Positions 46,375 through 56,497 of a stretch of 64,000 nucleotides of DNA are shown here, in pieces. The notes under the pieces were generated by a model. The model was not told the origin of the DNA. It saw only the letters and a list, made by a program, of their open reading frames with translations, and did not search any database. Source of the stretch: Saccharum officinarum (lineage: Eukaryota > Streptophyta > Magnoliopsida > Poales > Poaceae). The DNA lies in contig CM036159.1 of assembly GCA_020631735.1 (NCBI GenBank), positions 97,084,701 through 97,148,700 of the forward strand, read 5' to 3'. The position numbers and the translations under genes are program-made. Each line of letters begins with the position of its first letter. Position 1 is the first letter of the stretch.

Positions 46375-48723
46375 ATGTCTAACGGGGAAGGACCACCTCC
46401 CACCTTTGAGGGTGATGATTTTCCATATTGGAAAATCCGCATGGAGGCGTATCTCGAAGCCATAGATGTCGGATGTCTTAGAGCCGCAACCCAAGGGCTT
46501 CCTGCTATCAAGGATCCCGCAAACCCCATTGGTGACGAGGAGAAGTACGACCGGTGGAATGCAAAGGCCAAAAATGCACTCTACCGGGGATTAGGCAAAG
46601 ATATCTTCAATCGTGTGCGTAATGCAAAGAACGCCCATGAATTGTGGGAGAATCTTTGTGCTCTCCATGAGGGAACTAAGAGTGAGCGTGAGGAACGCTA
46701 TCATATAGCTCTAAAGAAAATTAATTCTTTTGATATGCTTCCCAAAGAAAGTGCTAATGACATGTACACTCGCTTGAATGTTCTTGTAGAGGACCTCAAT
46801 GCTCTTGGGCTCACTAAAATGAGCCAATCGGATGTTGCAAGGAAGATCTTGAGTGTGCTTCCCGTTGAGAAGTATGGACATATCGTCACCGTACTTCACC
46901 AAAGTGATCTCTCCGCCGCAACACCGACTCAAGTATTGGGAAAGATCAATGCACATGAGATGTACATGCACATCACCCCGGAAGAAGGTTCATCATCTTC
47001 CAAGAAGAAGGACTTGGCCTTCAAAGCTAGTCATGACAATAAGAAGAAGAAGGGCCAAGCCATGATTGTGCAAGAAAGCTCAAGTGAAAGTGATGTTGAT
47101 GATGAATCACTTGCACTCATGGTGAGAAAGACCACCAAGATGCTAAAGAAGCTCAACAAGAGTGGTATCAAGTTCGATAGCGAGAAGAAGAAATTCTTCA
47201 CAAGTAGCAAGAGGAAGCCAATCTCGGAGATGGATTGCTACAATTGTGGTGAACTTGGCCACCTAGCTCATCGATGCCCTAGACCACCAAAAGACAAGTA
47301 CAAGAACAAGAACAAGGGCAAGAAAAATGATTCAAGTGATGAAGAAGAAGAGAAGAAGAAAAATAAGCCATACAAGAAGAAAGATGGCAAGAAAAAAGGA
47401 TTCTACAAGAAGAAGAAGGGAGGCAAGGCTTATATTGTTGGTGATTGGCTCACCGACATTGAATCATCTTGTGAGTCCTCCGAAGATGAGAGCGATGATG
47501 AGAGAGAGAAGGTTGCCGCATTTGTGATGGGGCCATCATCTTCACCGATATCTTCATCACCACCTTCACCGCCTTCTTCACCATCATCGTCCACTACTCA
47601 CCTATGCCTTATGGCCAAGGGTGAACGAAAGGTACAAAACCATGACAGTGATAGTGATGATGATGATGATAGTGATAGTGATGATGATACACCTTCTTAT
47701 GATGAATTAGTAAAATTGTTAAACAAATATTCTAGAATCATAAGAAGGACTAGAAATGAAAATGATGAGCTTCAACATGAAAATGAAACACTCACATCCA
47801 AACTAAAAGGTGCACATGATGATAGGGATGAGCTTATAGATCAAAATAAAACTATGTCTTTCACTCTCAAGGAGCTCAAAACCTCTAATAAAGAGCTTAA
47901 AGATCAACATGATAAACTTGAGAAGAAGCATGATGAGCTCTTCACTAGATATAATTCTCTAAAGGACAAATATACCACATTAAAAATTGATTATGATAGT
48001 CTTGTGGTTGCTAATGAACTTGCTCTTGAGACACATGATGCTTTTAACCATGTTGTTAAGTGTGATATAGCTACATCATGTGATGACTTGATCATTGAAA
48101 GCATTAAGCAAGGTTCTAGTAGCAAAGGCAAGAGTGTGGTTGAGTTAAGCAACCATGATGATTATGCCAAGATCAAGAGTGAAAATGAGAAGCTTGCAAG
48201 TGAGAACAAGAAGCTAAAAGGTTTGATGGCTCTTGAGAAGCAACCAACAAATGAGTCACTCATTGAAGAAAACAAAAAGCTCAAGCAAGAAAAAGAGCAT
48301 CTCAAGACCGGCCTAAGCAAGTTCACAAGAGGCCAACATTTGCAAAGTGAGCTCCTCATGAACACCGTAATGAAGATGGATAGAAGTGGTATTGGGTACT
48401 TGGCAAATCAAGAGAAGAAAGCAAAAGCTCAACAACATCAAAACAAGTCAAAGCCCAAACCAAAGAGATGTGTTGAGTGTGGTCAAGAAGGTCACTTTGC
48501 TCATGAATGCAAAACTCCACCACCACAACCCTTGCCCAAGCATGCTAGACCTTTTGCCTTCAATGCACATTACATGCTAAGAAAAGATTCAAATGGAAAG
48601 ATGAAAGTCATGTTTTTGGGTCCCCCAAACAAGAATAGGCCAAAGAAAATATGGGTTGCCAAGTCACTAGTGGAGAAAGTCAAGGGCCCCTCTCAAGTTT
48701 GGGTCCCTAAACAAAAAGCTTGA
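46375..48723 (+). CDS. gag of element C (SIRE type, 782 aa)
   Basis: Capsid precursor of the retrotransposon particle. The N-terminal ~210 residues (from MSNGEGPPPTFEGDDFPYWK) form the UBN2/DUF4219-like gag core. A Lys-rich linker and a CCHC knuckle (CYNCGELGHLAHRC, about residues 287-300) follow, then basic and acidic low-complexity parts, a long coiled coil (about residues 455-680) and a second knuckle (CVECGQEGHFAHEC, about 700-713). The protein ends VWVPKQKA. It is much longer than gag of most Copia lineages, as known for SIRE. The start is the first ATG after the PBS. Confidence 0.95.
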   Translation: MSNGEGPPPTFEGDDFPYWKIRMEAYLEAIDVGCLRAATQGLPAIKDPANPIGDEEKYDRWNAKAKNALYRGLGKDIFNRVRNAKNAHELWENLCALHEGTKSEREERYHIALKKINSFDMLPKESANDMYTRLNVLVEDLNALGLTKMSQSDVARKILSVLPVEKYGHIVTVLHQSDLSAATPTQVLGKINAHEMYMHITPEEGSSSSKKKDLAFKASHDNKKKKGQAMIVQESSSESDVDDESLALMVRKTTKMLKKLNKSGIKFDSEKKKFFTSSKRKPISEMDCYNCGELGHLAHRCPRPPKDKYKNKNKGKKNDSSDEEEEKKKNKPYKKKDGKKKGFYKKKKGGKAYIVGDWLTDIESSCESSEDESDDEREKVAAFVMGPSSSPISSSPPSPPSSPSSSTTHLCLMAKGERKVQNHDSDSDDDDDSDSDDDTPSYDELVKLLNKYSRIIRRTRNENDELQHENETLTSKLKGAHDDRDELIDQNKTMSFTLKELKTSNKELKDQHDKLEKKHDELFTRYNSLKDKYTTLKIDYDSLVVANELALETHDAFNHVVKCDIATSCDDLIIESIKQGSSSKGKSVVELSNHDDYAKIKSENEKLASENKKLKGLMALEKQPTNESLIEENKKLKQEKEHLKTGLSKFTRGQHLQSELLMNTVMKMDRSGIGYLANQEKKAKAQQHQNKSKPKPKRCVECGQEGHFAHECKTPPPQPLPKHARPFAFNAHYMLRKDSNGKMKVMFLGPPNKNRPKKIWVAKSLVEKVKGPSQVWVPKQKA

Positions 48724-48737
48724 TCTCTTGTGTGTAG

Positions 48738-51700
48738 GTGAACTACAAGACCGGTGGATCTCATTGGGTGATTGATAGTGGTTGCACACAACATATGACC
48801 GGGGATCCTCGTATGTTCACCTCACTTGAAGAGGATGGAGTATGTCAAGACAAGATCACATTTGGGGACAACTCCAAAAGCAAAGTCAAGGGTATAGGCA
48901 AAGTTGCAATATCAAATGATCATTCTCTCTCAAATGTGCTCTATGTTGCCTCTTTGAGCTTCAACTTGTTATCCGTTGGGCAACTTTGTGATCTTGGCTT
49001 CCAATGCTTGTTCACACCAAATGAAGTGGAAGTTTCAAAGATAGATGACAAGCAAGTGATATTCAAAGGCTTTAGATATAACAATCTTTATCTTGTTGAC
49101 TTCACCTCCGAAGATGCAAATTTGATGACATGTTTGTTCACCAAGACCTCACTTGGTTGGCTTTGGCATAGGAGGCTTGCTCATGTTGGAATGAACACTC
49201 TCAACAAACTATTGAAGAAAGAACTAGTGAGAGGATTGAAGGATGTGAAGTTTGAAAAGGACAAACCTTGTAGTGCATGTCAAGCGGGCAAACAAGTTGC
49301 AAACACTCATCCAACCAAAGCTTTCATGTCAACTTCAAGAGTGCTAGAACTTCTACACATGGATTTGTTTGGGCCTACAACATACAAGAGCTTGGGTGGT
49401 AATCTCTATTGTCTTGTAATAGTGGACGACTACTCAAGGTATACTTGGACTTTCTTCCTTCATGACAAATCCGAAGTGGCAAATTGCTTCAAGAAGTTTG
49501 CAAAGAGAGCTCAAAATGAATTTGAAGTCAAGATAAAGAAAATTAGAAGTGACAATGGCAAAGAGTTTGACAACACCAACATTGAAGCTTATTGTGATGA
49601 AATTGGAATCAAGCATGAGGTCTCTTCAACCTACACTCCTCAACAAAATGGTGTGGTTGAGAGAAAGAACCGAACATTAATCACCCTTGCAAGAACAATG
49701 CTAGATGAGTACAACACTCCGGAGAAGCTGTGGGCCGAGGCAATCAACACCGCATGCTATGCATCAAATCGCCTCTTCCTACAAAAGTTTCTTGGCAAGA
49801 CCCCTTATGAGTTGCTTAATGGGAAGAAGCCGGACGTCTCTTTCTTCCGGGTGTTTGGTTGCAAATGCTACATCTACAAGAAGCGTCAACACCTAGGGAA
49901 GTTTCAAAGACGTTGTGATATTGGTTTTCTTGTTGGTTACTCATCAAAGTCCAAGGCATATAGAGTATTTAACCATGCCACCGGTTTGGTTGAAGAAACA
50001 TATGATGTGGAATTTGATGAATCTAACGGCTCCCAAGGAGCAATTGAGAATTGTGATGATGTAGGTGATGAACCCTTGAGGGAGGCCATGAAGAACATGC
50101 CGGTGGGAGACATCAAGCCAAAAGATGATGATGACGATGTACAAATCGTTGATCCACCATCTTCATCACGTGTGCCTCAAGATGATGACAAGAATGAGAG
50201 GTTTGAAAATGAAGACACTTATGTCTCTCATGAACAAGCCGAGGCACAAGCTCAAGATGTTGATTCTCCCCATCCACCTCCTCAAGTGGTTGATAGAAGA
50301 AACTCACCACTACTTCAAGCACATCCACAAGATCTCATCATAGGGAGTCCTACAAAGGGAGTAATGACTCGATCTCAAAAGCTAGCTTCTTTTGTTGAAC
50401 ATCACTCTTTTGTCTCTTGTGTTGAACCTAAGAATGTAGAAGAAGCTCTTAAAGATCCGGATTGGGTGAATGCAATGCACGAAGAATTGAACAACTTCAC
50501 CCGCAATCAAGTATGGACACTTGAAGAGCATCCTAAAGGTGCAAGAGTCATTGGAACCAAGTGGGTGTTCCAAAACAAGCAAGATGACCAAGGCCTAGTG
50601 GTGAGGAATAAGGCAAGACTAGTTGCAAAGGGGTTCTCTCAAGTTGAAGGTCTTGATTTTGGAGAGACTTTTGCACCCGTTGCAAGACTTGAAGCCATTC
50701 GTATCCTCCTTGCATATGCATCACATCATGATATGAAACTATATCAAATGGATGTGAAAAGTGCATTCTTAAATGGCTTTATAAATGAACTAGTCTATGT
50801 TAATCAACCTCCCGGTTTTGAAAACCCTAGATATCCTAATCATGTTTATAGGTTGTCCAAGGCGTTATATGGGCTCAAGCAAGCCCCTAGAGCGTGGTAT
50901 GAACGCCTCCGGGACTTCCTCATTGAGAAGGGCTTCATCATTGGGAAGATCGACACCACACTTTTCACCAAGAAGTTTAATGGGGAGATATTCATTTGTC
51001 AAGTATATGTTGATGATATCATCTTCGGATCAACAAATGAAGATTATTGCAAGGAATTTGGTGAATTGATGTCGAAGGAATTCGAGATGTCAATGATTGG
51101 TGAGCTCACATTCTTCCTTGGATTTCAAGTAAAGCAAATGAGAGAAGGGATTTTCATCTCTCAAGAAAAGTATACCAAGGATCTTCTCAAAAGATTCAAG
51201 ATGGAAGAATGCAAACCAATCAAGACCCCAATGCCATCTAATGGACATCTCGACCTAGATGAGGGAGGTAAACCGGTTGATCAAACTCTCTACCGTTCTA
51301 TGATTGGTAGCTTGTTATACCTTACCGCATCTAGGCCCGATATCATGTTTAGTGTGTGCATGTGTGCCCGCTTTCAAGCGTGCCCTAAAGAACCTCACCT
51401 AAGTGCCGTAAAAAGAATCCTAAGATATCTTAAGCTCACCCCAAGCATTGGTCTTTGGTATCCCAAAGGAGCTAGATTCCAACTAGTTGGCTATTCCGAT
51501 TCGGACTATGCCGGTTGCAAAATTGATAGAAAAAGCACATCCGGAGGGTGCCATTTGCTTGGAAGATCCTTAGTATCTTGGTCATCTAAAAAGCAAAATA
51601 GTGTGGCTTTGTCCACCGCCGAGGCGGAATACATTGCCGCGGGGGCTTGTTGTGCACAAATATTATACATGAAACAAACCCTCCTAGACTATGGAATTGT

Positions 51701-51962
51701 TCTTGAAAAGGTGCCACTATTATGTGATAATGAAAGTGCTGTTAAAATTGCTAACAATCCGGTTCAACACTCTCGGACCAAGCACATTGATATCCGCCAT
51801 CATTTTCTAAGAGATCACGTTGCTAAAAATGACATATCACTAGAAGGTGTAAGAAGTGAAAATCAATTAGCGGATATCTTCACTAAACCTTTAGATGAGG
51901 CCACCTTTTGTAGGTTAAGAAGTGAACTAAATGTGCTTGATTCTAGCAACTTTAAAAAATGA
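48738..51962 (+). CDS. pol of element C (protease, integrase, RT, RNase H; 1,074 codons open)
   Basis: The frame opens at GTG right after TAG (48735-48737), in the -1 frame relative to gag, with no ATG before the protease. Order: protease [14 protein letters not shown] (catalytic Asp about 13), GAG-pre-integrase [13 protein letters not shown], integrase with D209 (HMDLFGP), D272 (RSDNGKEF) and E308 (NGVVERKNR), reverse transcriptase with YVDD at about 757-760, and RNase H ([32 protein letters not shown]), ending [20 protein letters not shown]. All catalytic residues are present and there is no internal stop. How it is expressed from the gag transcript is not settled; TGTGTAG|GTG looks like a 3' splice site. 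Confidence 0.95.
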   Translation: MNYKTGGSHWVIDSGCTQHMTGDPRMFTSLEEDGVCQDKITFGDNSKSKVKGIGKVAISNDHSLSNVLYVASLSFNLLSVGQLCDLGFQCLFTPNEVEVSKIDDKQVIFKGFRYNNLYLVDFTSEDANLMTCLFTKTSLGWLWHRRLAHVGMNTLNKLLKKELVRGLKDVKFEKDKPCSACQAGKQVANTHPTKAFMSTSRVLELLHMDLFGPTTYKSLGGNLYCLVIVDDYSRYTWTFFLHDKSEVANCFKKFAKRAQNEFEVKIKKIRSDNGKEFDNTNIEAYCDEIGIKHEVSSTYTPQQNGVVERKNRTLITLARTMLDEYNTPEKLWAEAINTACYASNRLFLQKFLGKTPYELLNGKKPDVSFFRVFGCKCYIYKKRQHLGKFQRRCDIGFLVGYSSKSKAYRVFNHATGLVEETYDVEFDESNGSQGAIENCDDVGDEPLREAMKNMPVGDIKPKDDDDDVQIVDPPSSSRVPQDDDKNERFENEDTYVSHEQAEAQAQDVDSPHPPPQVVDRRNSPLLQAHPQDLIIGSPTKGVMTRSQKLASFVEHHSFVSCVEPKNVEEALKDPDWVNAMHEELNNFTRNQVWTLEEHPKGARVIGTKWVFQNKQDDQGLVVRNKARLVAKGFSQVEGLDFGETFAPVARLEAIRILLAYASHHDMKLYQMDVKSAFLNGFINELVYVNQPPGFENPRYPNHVYRLSKALYGLKQAPRAWYERLRDFLIEKGFIIGKIDTTLFTKKFNGEIFICQVYVDDIIFGSTNEDYCKEFGELMSKEFEMSMIGELTFFLGFQVKQMREGIFISQEKYTKDLLKRFKMEECKPIKTPMPSNGHLDLDEGGKPVDQTLYRSMIGSLLYLTASRPDIMFSVCMCARFQACPKEPHLSAVKRILRYLKLTPSIGLWYPKGARFQLVGYSDSDYAGCKIDRKSTSGGCHLLGRSLVSWSSKKQNSVALSTAEAEYIAAGACCAQILYMKQTLLDYGIVLEKVPLLCDNESAVKIANNPVQHSRTKHIDIRHHFLRDHVAKNDISLEGVRSENQLADIFTKPLDEATFCRLRSELNVLDSSNFKK

Positions 51963-52454
51963 GCGTGTGTTGTCCCTTGCATTGCATTGTATATTATGCC
52001 ATGTTTAATTACCCAAAATGCATCTAGGGCTTGGCTAACACGGTTACGATAACCCTTCTTTGGAGGAGTGAAAAAGCCTAACCGTGGATCAAACTTGGCA
52101 AGCAACTTAGCTTTACTTACTTGTTTTGCATTGCATATGCATGTTTGTTGCTTTGTCGTTTCTTTTCGGTTAAGTTTTGAGCAACCTCTGTGTTCGTCCA
52201 TGGATAGAGAGAGCATTTAGACGCTCCTAAAGGTTCAAAAACTCTATTGCGTGGCCATACGTTGCTCCTTGGGTGTTTATTGCCTATTTTCTTAAAAACA
52301 ATACTAGCCTAAGGCAATCTATTTTGAAAATCTTGAGGGTTTGAGTGAGGTCTCTCATATCATGTTCCAATTGGTGTTTATTTGTGTCTCTTTGGTTTGG
52401 AACCTGATTGGGAGAAGTCGCGTCGTAGTTCGGATCAAAGAAAGGCGAAGAACA

Positions 52455-53587
52455 GTCACCGGACGCTGCACCGGACGCAGTGATACTTCACCACCGCGTC
52501 CGGTCCCAGTGTCCAGCAGCGCGTCCGGTCTTCCAGAAAACCAACTCCAGATCTAGTGATCGGACGCTGCACCGGACGCGCCTCTGTTGACAACCGCGTC
52601 TGGTCCCGGTTACCACCACCGCGTCCGGTCATTCGCGATGTATTCCCGAACTTCCATCGACCGGACTCAGACCGCGTCCGGTCAGTCCGCACCGGACGCG
52701 TCAGGTCACTCCAGGAGCTTACTGAAGTGTGACCGGACGCTGCACCACCGCGTCCGGTCATATCGACCACCGCGTCCGGTCACCACGCGTCGAGCGGATC
52801 TAACCCTTCATAAAACCGTTCGTCTTCGGCCGTTTTTTTTTATCTCGCCCGAGTCCTTTCTTGCGCCGCCGCCGCCCGTGCGCCTCCGCCGCACTTCACG
52901 CCACAGCCGCACCCCTTGCCGCCGGTGAGCCGCACTTGCGTCATCTTCCTCGCCCGGCCCTCGCCCACGCGCGCGCCAGCCGCCCGCACGCGCCACAGTC
53001 GCTCGCAGCCGCGCCACCATCGCCAGTCGCGCCACCGTCGCGCCACCGCCGTCTGCACGCGCCACCGCCGCCCGAACGCGCCACCACCGCCGGTGAGCCA
53101 CGCTCCTGCAAGCCAGCCTCTTCCCCGGCCGTGGAACGACTCGTGCTCGCCTCCGATCGATCTTCGTCGTGTTGCCCTAACCCTAACCTAGGGTTCGCGT
53201 AACTTCGATTCGGCCGGTCGTCGTCGAGATTTCATCACGAGATTTCATCACGCGCTGTCTTCCTCGCGAGAGCTCGATCGGCGATTTCCGGGAATCTCGC
53301 GATCTAGATCACCGTACCCTGTCAGTCATCTCCACGATCCGAGGTAGCTTCACGTTTCTTTTCATATCGTATCTCATATGCTTGCTATCTCTAAGGTTTC
53401 GTATCTTTTAGTTACATATGTGCTTAATAGTAGATCTCTCTTTACCGTCGTTGCAGCGAGTTGTGTCGGTGTGTCAGGGTGCTATCTGTTTGCTGAATCC
53501 GAGGCCAAGCCTGCGGATAAGGACTGAGGCCAAGCCTCTCGAGTGACAGTTCCCCATCTTACAGAGGTCTTTGGTCAGTTTGCCAGC
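52455..53587 (+). promoter_or_regulatory. Probable internal promoter and spliced leader of the third ORF
   Basis: Between pol and the third ORF lies a second array of about 13 ACCGGACGC / GCGTCCGGT sites (52455-52783), a weak TATA-like TTCATAAAACC near 52808, a GC-rich leader with a telo-box (CCCTAACCCTAACC, near 53175), and a candidate intron 53344-53456 (GAG|GTAGCTTC to GTTGCAG). The ATG at 53588 follows. The layout resembles a plant gene promoter. Transcription from here is an inference. Confidence 0.55.
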
Positions 53588-56047
53588 ATGGTGCGTTGTA
53601 AGAACGCCGGTGGTGCTCCTGGTGACGGGGACAACAGTCCTCCTCGTCGGTCTGATATTGCGCGGGGGAAGCGCATCAAAGTTATGGCCAGGAAGAAAAA
53701 GAAGACTCTTACCGATGCAGAGATTGCTCAGGCCGTTGCAGATGCAGCAGAGCAGACAGAGAGAGGTGGCAGAAGCAGTGGCATACGCATAGGCGAGAGT
53801 CGATTTCATCTAGAAGGTCGCCAGCTTGGCACAGAGGCCACTGAGGGTACTGAGGATACTAGAGCTGCAGAGGATATGTCAGTTGATCCACCCACAGAGA
53901 CCACAGAGGCTCCAGAGGTTACAGCAGATACAGAGGAGCAGCCAGCTCAGTCTCCAGTACGTCGCCGCTCCACACGCGCCCGTACTCAGGTGTCTCCTAG
54001 GCCAGAGGGTCAGCGACGTGGAGCACGTCCTCCTCCCAGAGCTAGAGGTTCACCCCCGGTCGAGCACTTTGACTTGAGGGGTGCTTCAGCACGTCAGGTG
54101 CAGGGGTTGAGGTTCGTGGAGGTCAGTCGATGGTTTCCACCTGTGAGAGATCCCAGAGCTTCAGAGGGTTTCTATACCCCACTTCAGGAGGATTTCTACA
54201 GGGCTCTAGTTGACAGCGGTATTGCATTCCGACCACAGAGGGTCTGTCGACTTGAGACACTGGTTGAGGTTGTGGGGGAGCAGCTACGTCCGCACCTGTC
54301 CTTTCTGCCAGGCTTGTCAGATCTTCTAGGATGGACAGGTGCATACTGCGGCACATGGGTCAGAGAGTTTTATGCCTCACTATGGATTGATCCTGCCCAT
54401 GATTTCATTCACTTTGCATTCCGAGGCCGCGATCACCGCCTATACAGCAGCAGAGTGCGGGAGATTCTAAGACTCCCAGCTTTTGACACAAAGATACATC
54501 AGCTGTGTTATGGTCAGACTCCTCCTCCGAGACGCCCTCACGGCGGGACAGTGCCACCTACCGATTTAGTTCGACCCTGCTTCCGTGAGCCTTTTGGTGA
54601 AGGGTCTCGACGCACGCCCGCCAGTTTGACTCCACTGGCCAGAGTTTTGGATGCTATAGTCAGACGCACACTTCTTCCCAGACTTGGCTACAGAGAGGGA
54701 CTGACTCGGATGCAGTTATGGGTTGTTCACCACCTCCTCTCACAGACACGGTTTGATATATGGGATCTCATACTTAGTGAGATGGAGGACACCATAGCTG
54801 AGGGCTTCAAGGGAAATCGTCAGCTGCCCTACGCACACTGGATCTGCTTCCTTATCAGATCATCTATTCAGATGCCAGCAGAGATACGAGCTGAGATATC
54901 AGATACCACCACTGCTTTTCCTGAGTATGATATCCGTCAGCTCTGGACGTCCGTTACCAGAGATCAGGCCCCAGGGCCAGGACAGCGTGTGCGATCTGAG
55001 GTACCTGAGACAGCAGCTGAGCAGGACGCCACAGTTGATGAGCTTGCAGAGGCCGAGCTTGCAGATCTTGACGCTCAGCCTGCTGACCTTCCTGAGGATG
55101 GGACATCTGACAGCACTGATGAAGACTACCAGCCCATCCCCAGGTACCGGTCTCCTCGGTCTCACGACCACGAGGCCGGTGGCTCTGGCTCAGCCTCCCG
55201 CACGGACCCAGCCATGGTGGCTATACTTGAGAGGTTGACCCAGGCACAGGAGCAGCAGCAACAGCAGATACAGCGACAGGCACAGGACACAGCTGCAGCA
55301 CTTGCACAGATTCAGGCTCGTCAGGACGAGTTTCAGCGTCAGCAGCTTGAGATCCAGAGGCAGCAAGTCGAAATGCAGAGACAGCAATATGAGATTCAGC
55401 GACAGAGTGCAGCTAGTCAGCAGCAATACCTGGATCTACTGCGCCACCTAGTCACTGTTGGGGTTCCTCCACCTGCTTCTGTCCTGACTTCTGCTTTACA
55501 TTCCAGTGATCCGTCAAGTCAGGGACAGCCGAGCTTCCAGTTCACATCTCCACAGCAGCAGGTTCCCCAGTCTTTCCAGTCCCCGAGCTTCACTCCTATT
55601 CACACGGGGTTTACACCATCAGACCAGCCTCGCCCTCACCTCCTGACAGGCACAACTTTCGGTGATTTCAGTGCTACCTACAGCGAGTTGACTGGTCAGC
55701 CGACGCCCTCGCATATTACAGTTGCTACTTCTTCAGGGTTGTTAGTTTCAGAGGCAGCTATTCCTCCAGTAACAGGAACTGGTACTACCGAGACTATACC
55801 TTCGTCAGTTGCCTCCACAGATCCTCCTGCTACTGGCTCACTACAGGCTCAGGTCACTCAGACGGATCCTATCATTACGACAGTACCTGTTCCTGCTATT
55901 CAGACCCAGACAGTTACACAGCCTCATGCTACTTCAGAGGGTCAGCCAGATAGCTCAGATTCCGAGGGAGATTCTCTACACTTTGTGTTTACTCCGCGCA
56001 CCTCGGCACCTGACACGACTCCGTCTGTCCCCCCGTCAGATCCTTAG
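53588..56047 (+). CDS. Third ORF of element C, plant-transposon-domain protein (819 aa)
   Basis: Located where SIRE elements carry their so-called env-like ORF. It starts MVRCKNAGGAPGDGD, with a basic KRIKVMARKKKK stretch (nuclear-localisation-like) near residue 30. An acidic/Thr-rich linker follows, then a conserved globular region of about 300 residues (GFYTPLQEDFYRALVDSG; CGTWVREFYASLWIDPAHDF; LLPRLGYREGLTRMQLWVVH) resembling the 'putative plant transposon protein' (Transposase_32) domain. After a Gln-rich coiled coil (residues ~540-630), a Pro/Ser/Thr-rich tail ends PSVPPSDP. I see no signal peptide or membrane segment, so an envelope role is not supported. Function unknown. Confidence 0.85.
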   Translation: MVRCKNAGGAPGDGDNSPPRRSDIARGKRIKVMARKKKKTLTDAEIAQAVADAAEQTERGGRSSGIRIGESRFHLEGRQLGTEATEGTEDTRAAEDMSVDPPTETTEAPEVTADTEEQPAQSPVRRRSTRARTQVSPRPEGQRRGARPPPRARGSPPVEHFDLRGASARQVQGLRFVEVSRWFPPVRDPRASEGFYTPLQEDFYRALVDSGIAFRPQRVCRLETLVEVVGEQLRPHLSFLPGLSDLLGWTGAYCGTWVREFYASLWIDPAHDFIHFAFRGRDHRLYSSRVREILRLPAFDTKIHQLCYGQTPPPRRPHGGTVPPTDLVRPCFREPFGEGSRRTPASLTPLARVLDAIVRRTLLPRLGYREGLTRMQLWVVHHLLSQTRFDIWDLILSEMEDTIAEGFKGNRQLPYAHWICFLIRSSIQMPAEIRAEISDTTTAFPEYDIRQLWTSVTRDQAPGPGQRVRSEVPETAAEQDATVDELAEAELADLDAQPADLPEDGTSDSTDEDYQPIPRYRSPRSHDHEAGGSGSASRTDPAMVAILERLTQAQEQQQQQIQRQAQDTAAALAQIQARQDEFQRQQLEIQRQQVEMQRQQYEIQRQSAASQQQYLDLLRHLVTVGVPPPASVLTSALHSSDPSSQGQPSFQFTSPQQQVPQSFQSPSFTPIHTGFTPSDQPRPHLLTGTTFGDFSATYSELTGQPTPSHITVATSSGLLVSEAAIPPVTGTGTTETIPSSVASTDPPATGSLQAQVTQTDPIITTVPVPAIQTQTVTQPHATSEGQPDSSDSEGDSLHFVFTPRTSAPDTTPSVPPSDP

Positions 56048-56065
56048 ATTAGTTTTTGGCGCTTG

Positions 56066-56100
56066 TTGCCAAAGGGGGAGAGAGAGTAGTTTCAGGGGGA
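56066..56100 (+). other. PPT-like purine block after the third ORF
   Basis: GCCAAAGGGGGAGAGAGAGT and TTTCAGGGGGAG follow the stop at 56047. Element A has the same block after its third ORF, and element B has it after pol. It lies 400 bases before the true PPT. Confidence 0.6.
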
Positions 56101-56483
56101 GTTTTGAGAGAGAAGGTTTTCGCTCTTTGTGTGTGCTACCTTCATGCATCATGTTTACTTTTCAGTAATTGCATTCGTGTGGCATGTTGTCATGGGTTAA
56201 AACTTGAGTCTTAATGCCTTATCTAGTCAGTGATAACACATGTCACCATTTTTACTTATAGCTCTAAGGTTGTGCTTCCGTGCCTTACTCCGATTTATTA
56301 TGAGCTATATCTGTATGTGTACTAATGCTCTTTTTGTCTTATCTTATGAGTACACTCTTTTGGCATGGGGCACATAAGCAATTTCTAACTCCTTGTGCTT
56401 ATTGCCTTTTGCTTATATGAACCATGCATACTCGAAAACCTCAACTCAAATCTTTTATATCTTAAGTGTTGTCATCAATCACC

Positions 56484-56497
56484 AAAAAGGGGGAGAT
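56484..56497 (+). promoter_or_regulatory. Polypurine tract of element C
   Basis: AAAAAGGGGGAGAT directly precedes the 3' LTR (TGAAGC). It primes plus-strand DNA synthesis. Identical in element B and in the complement of element A. Confidence 0.93.

Noticed and set aside
53588..56047. Labelling the third ORF as an envelope gene
   Set aside because: No signal peptide, membrane span or furin-like region is visible; only its position matches SIRE 'env-like' ORFs.
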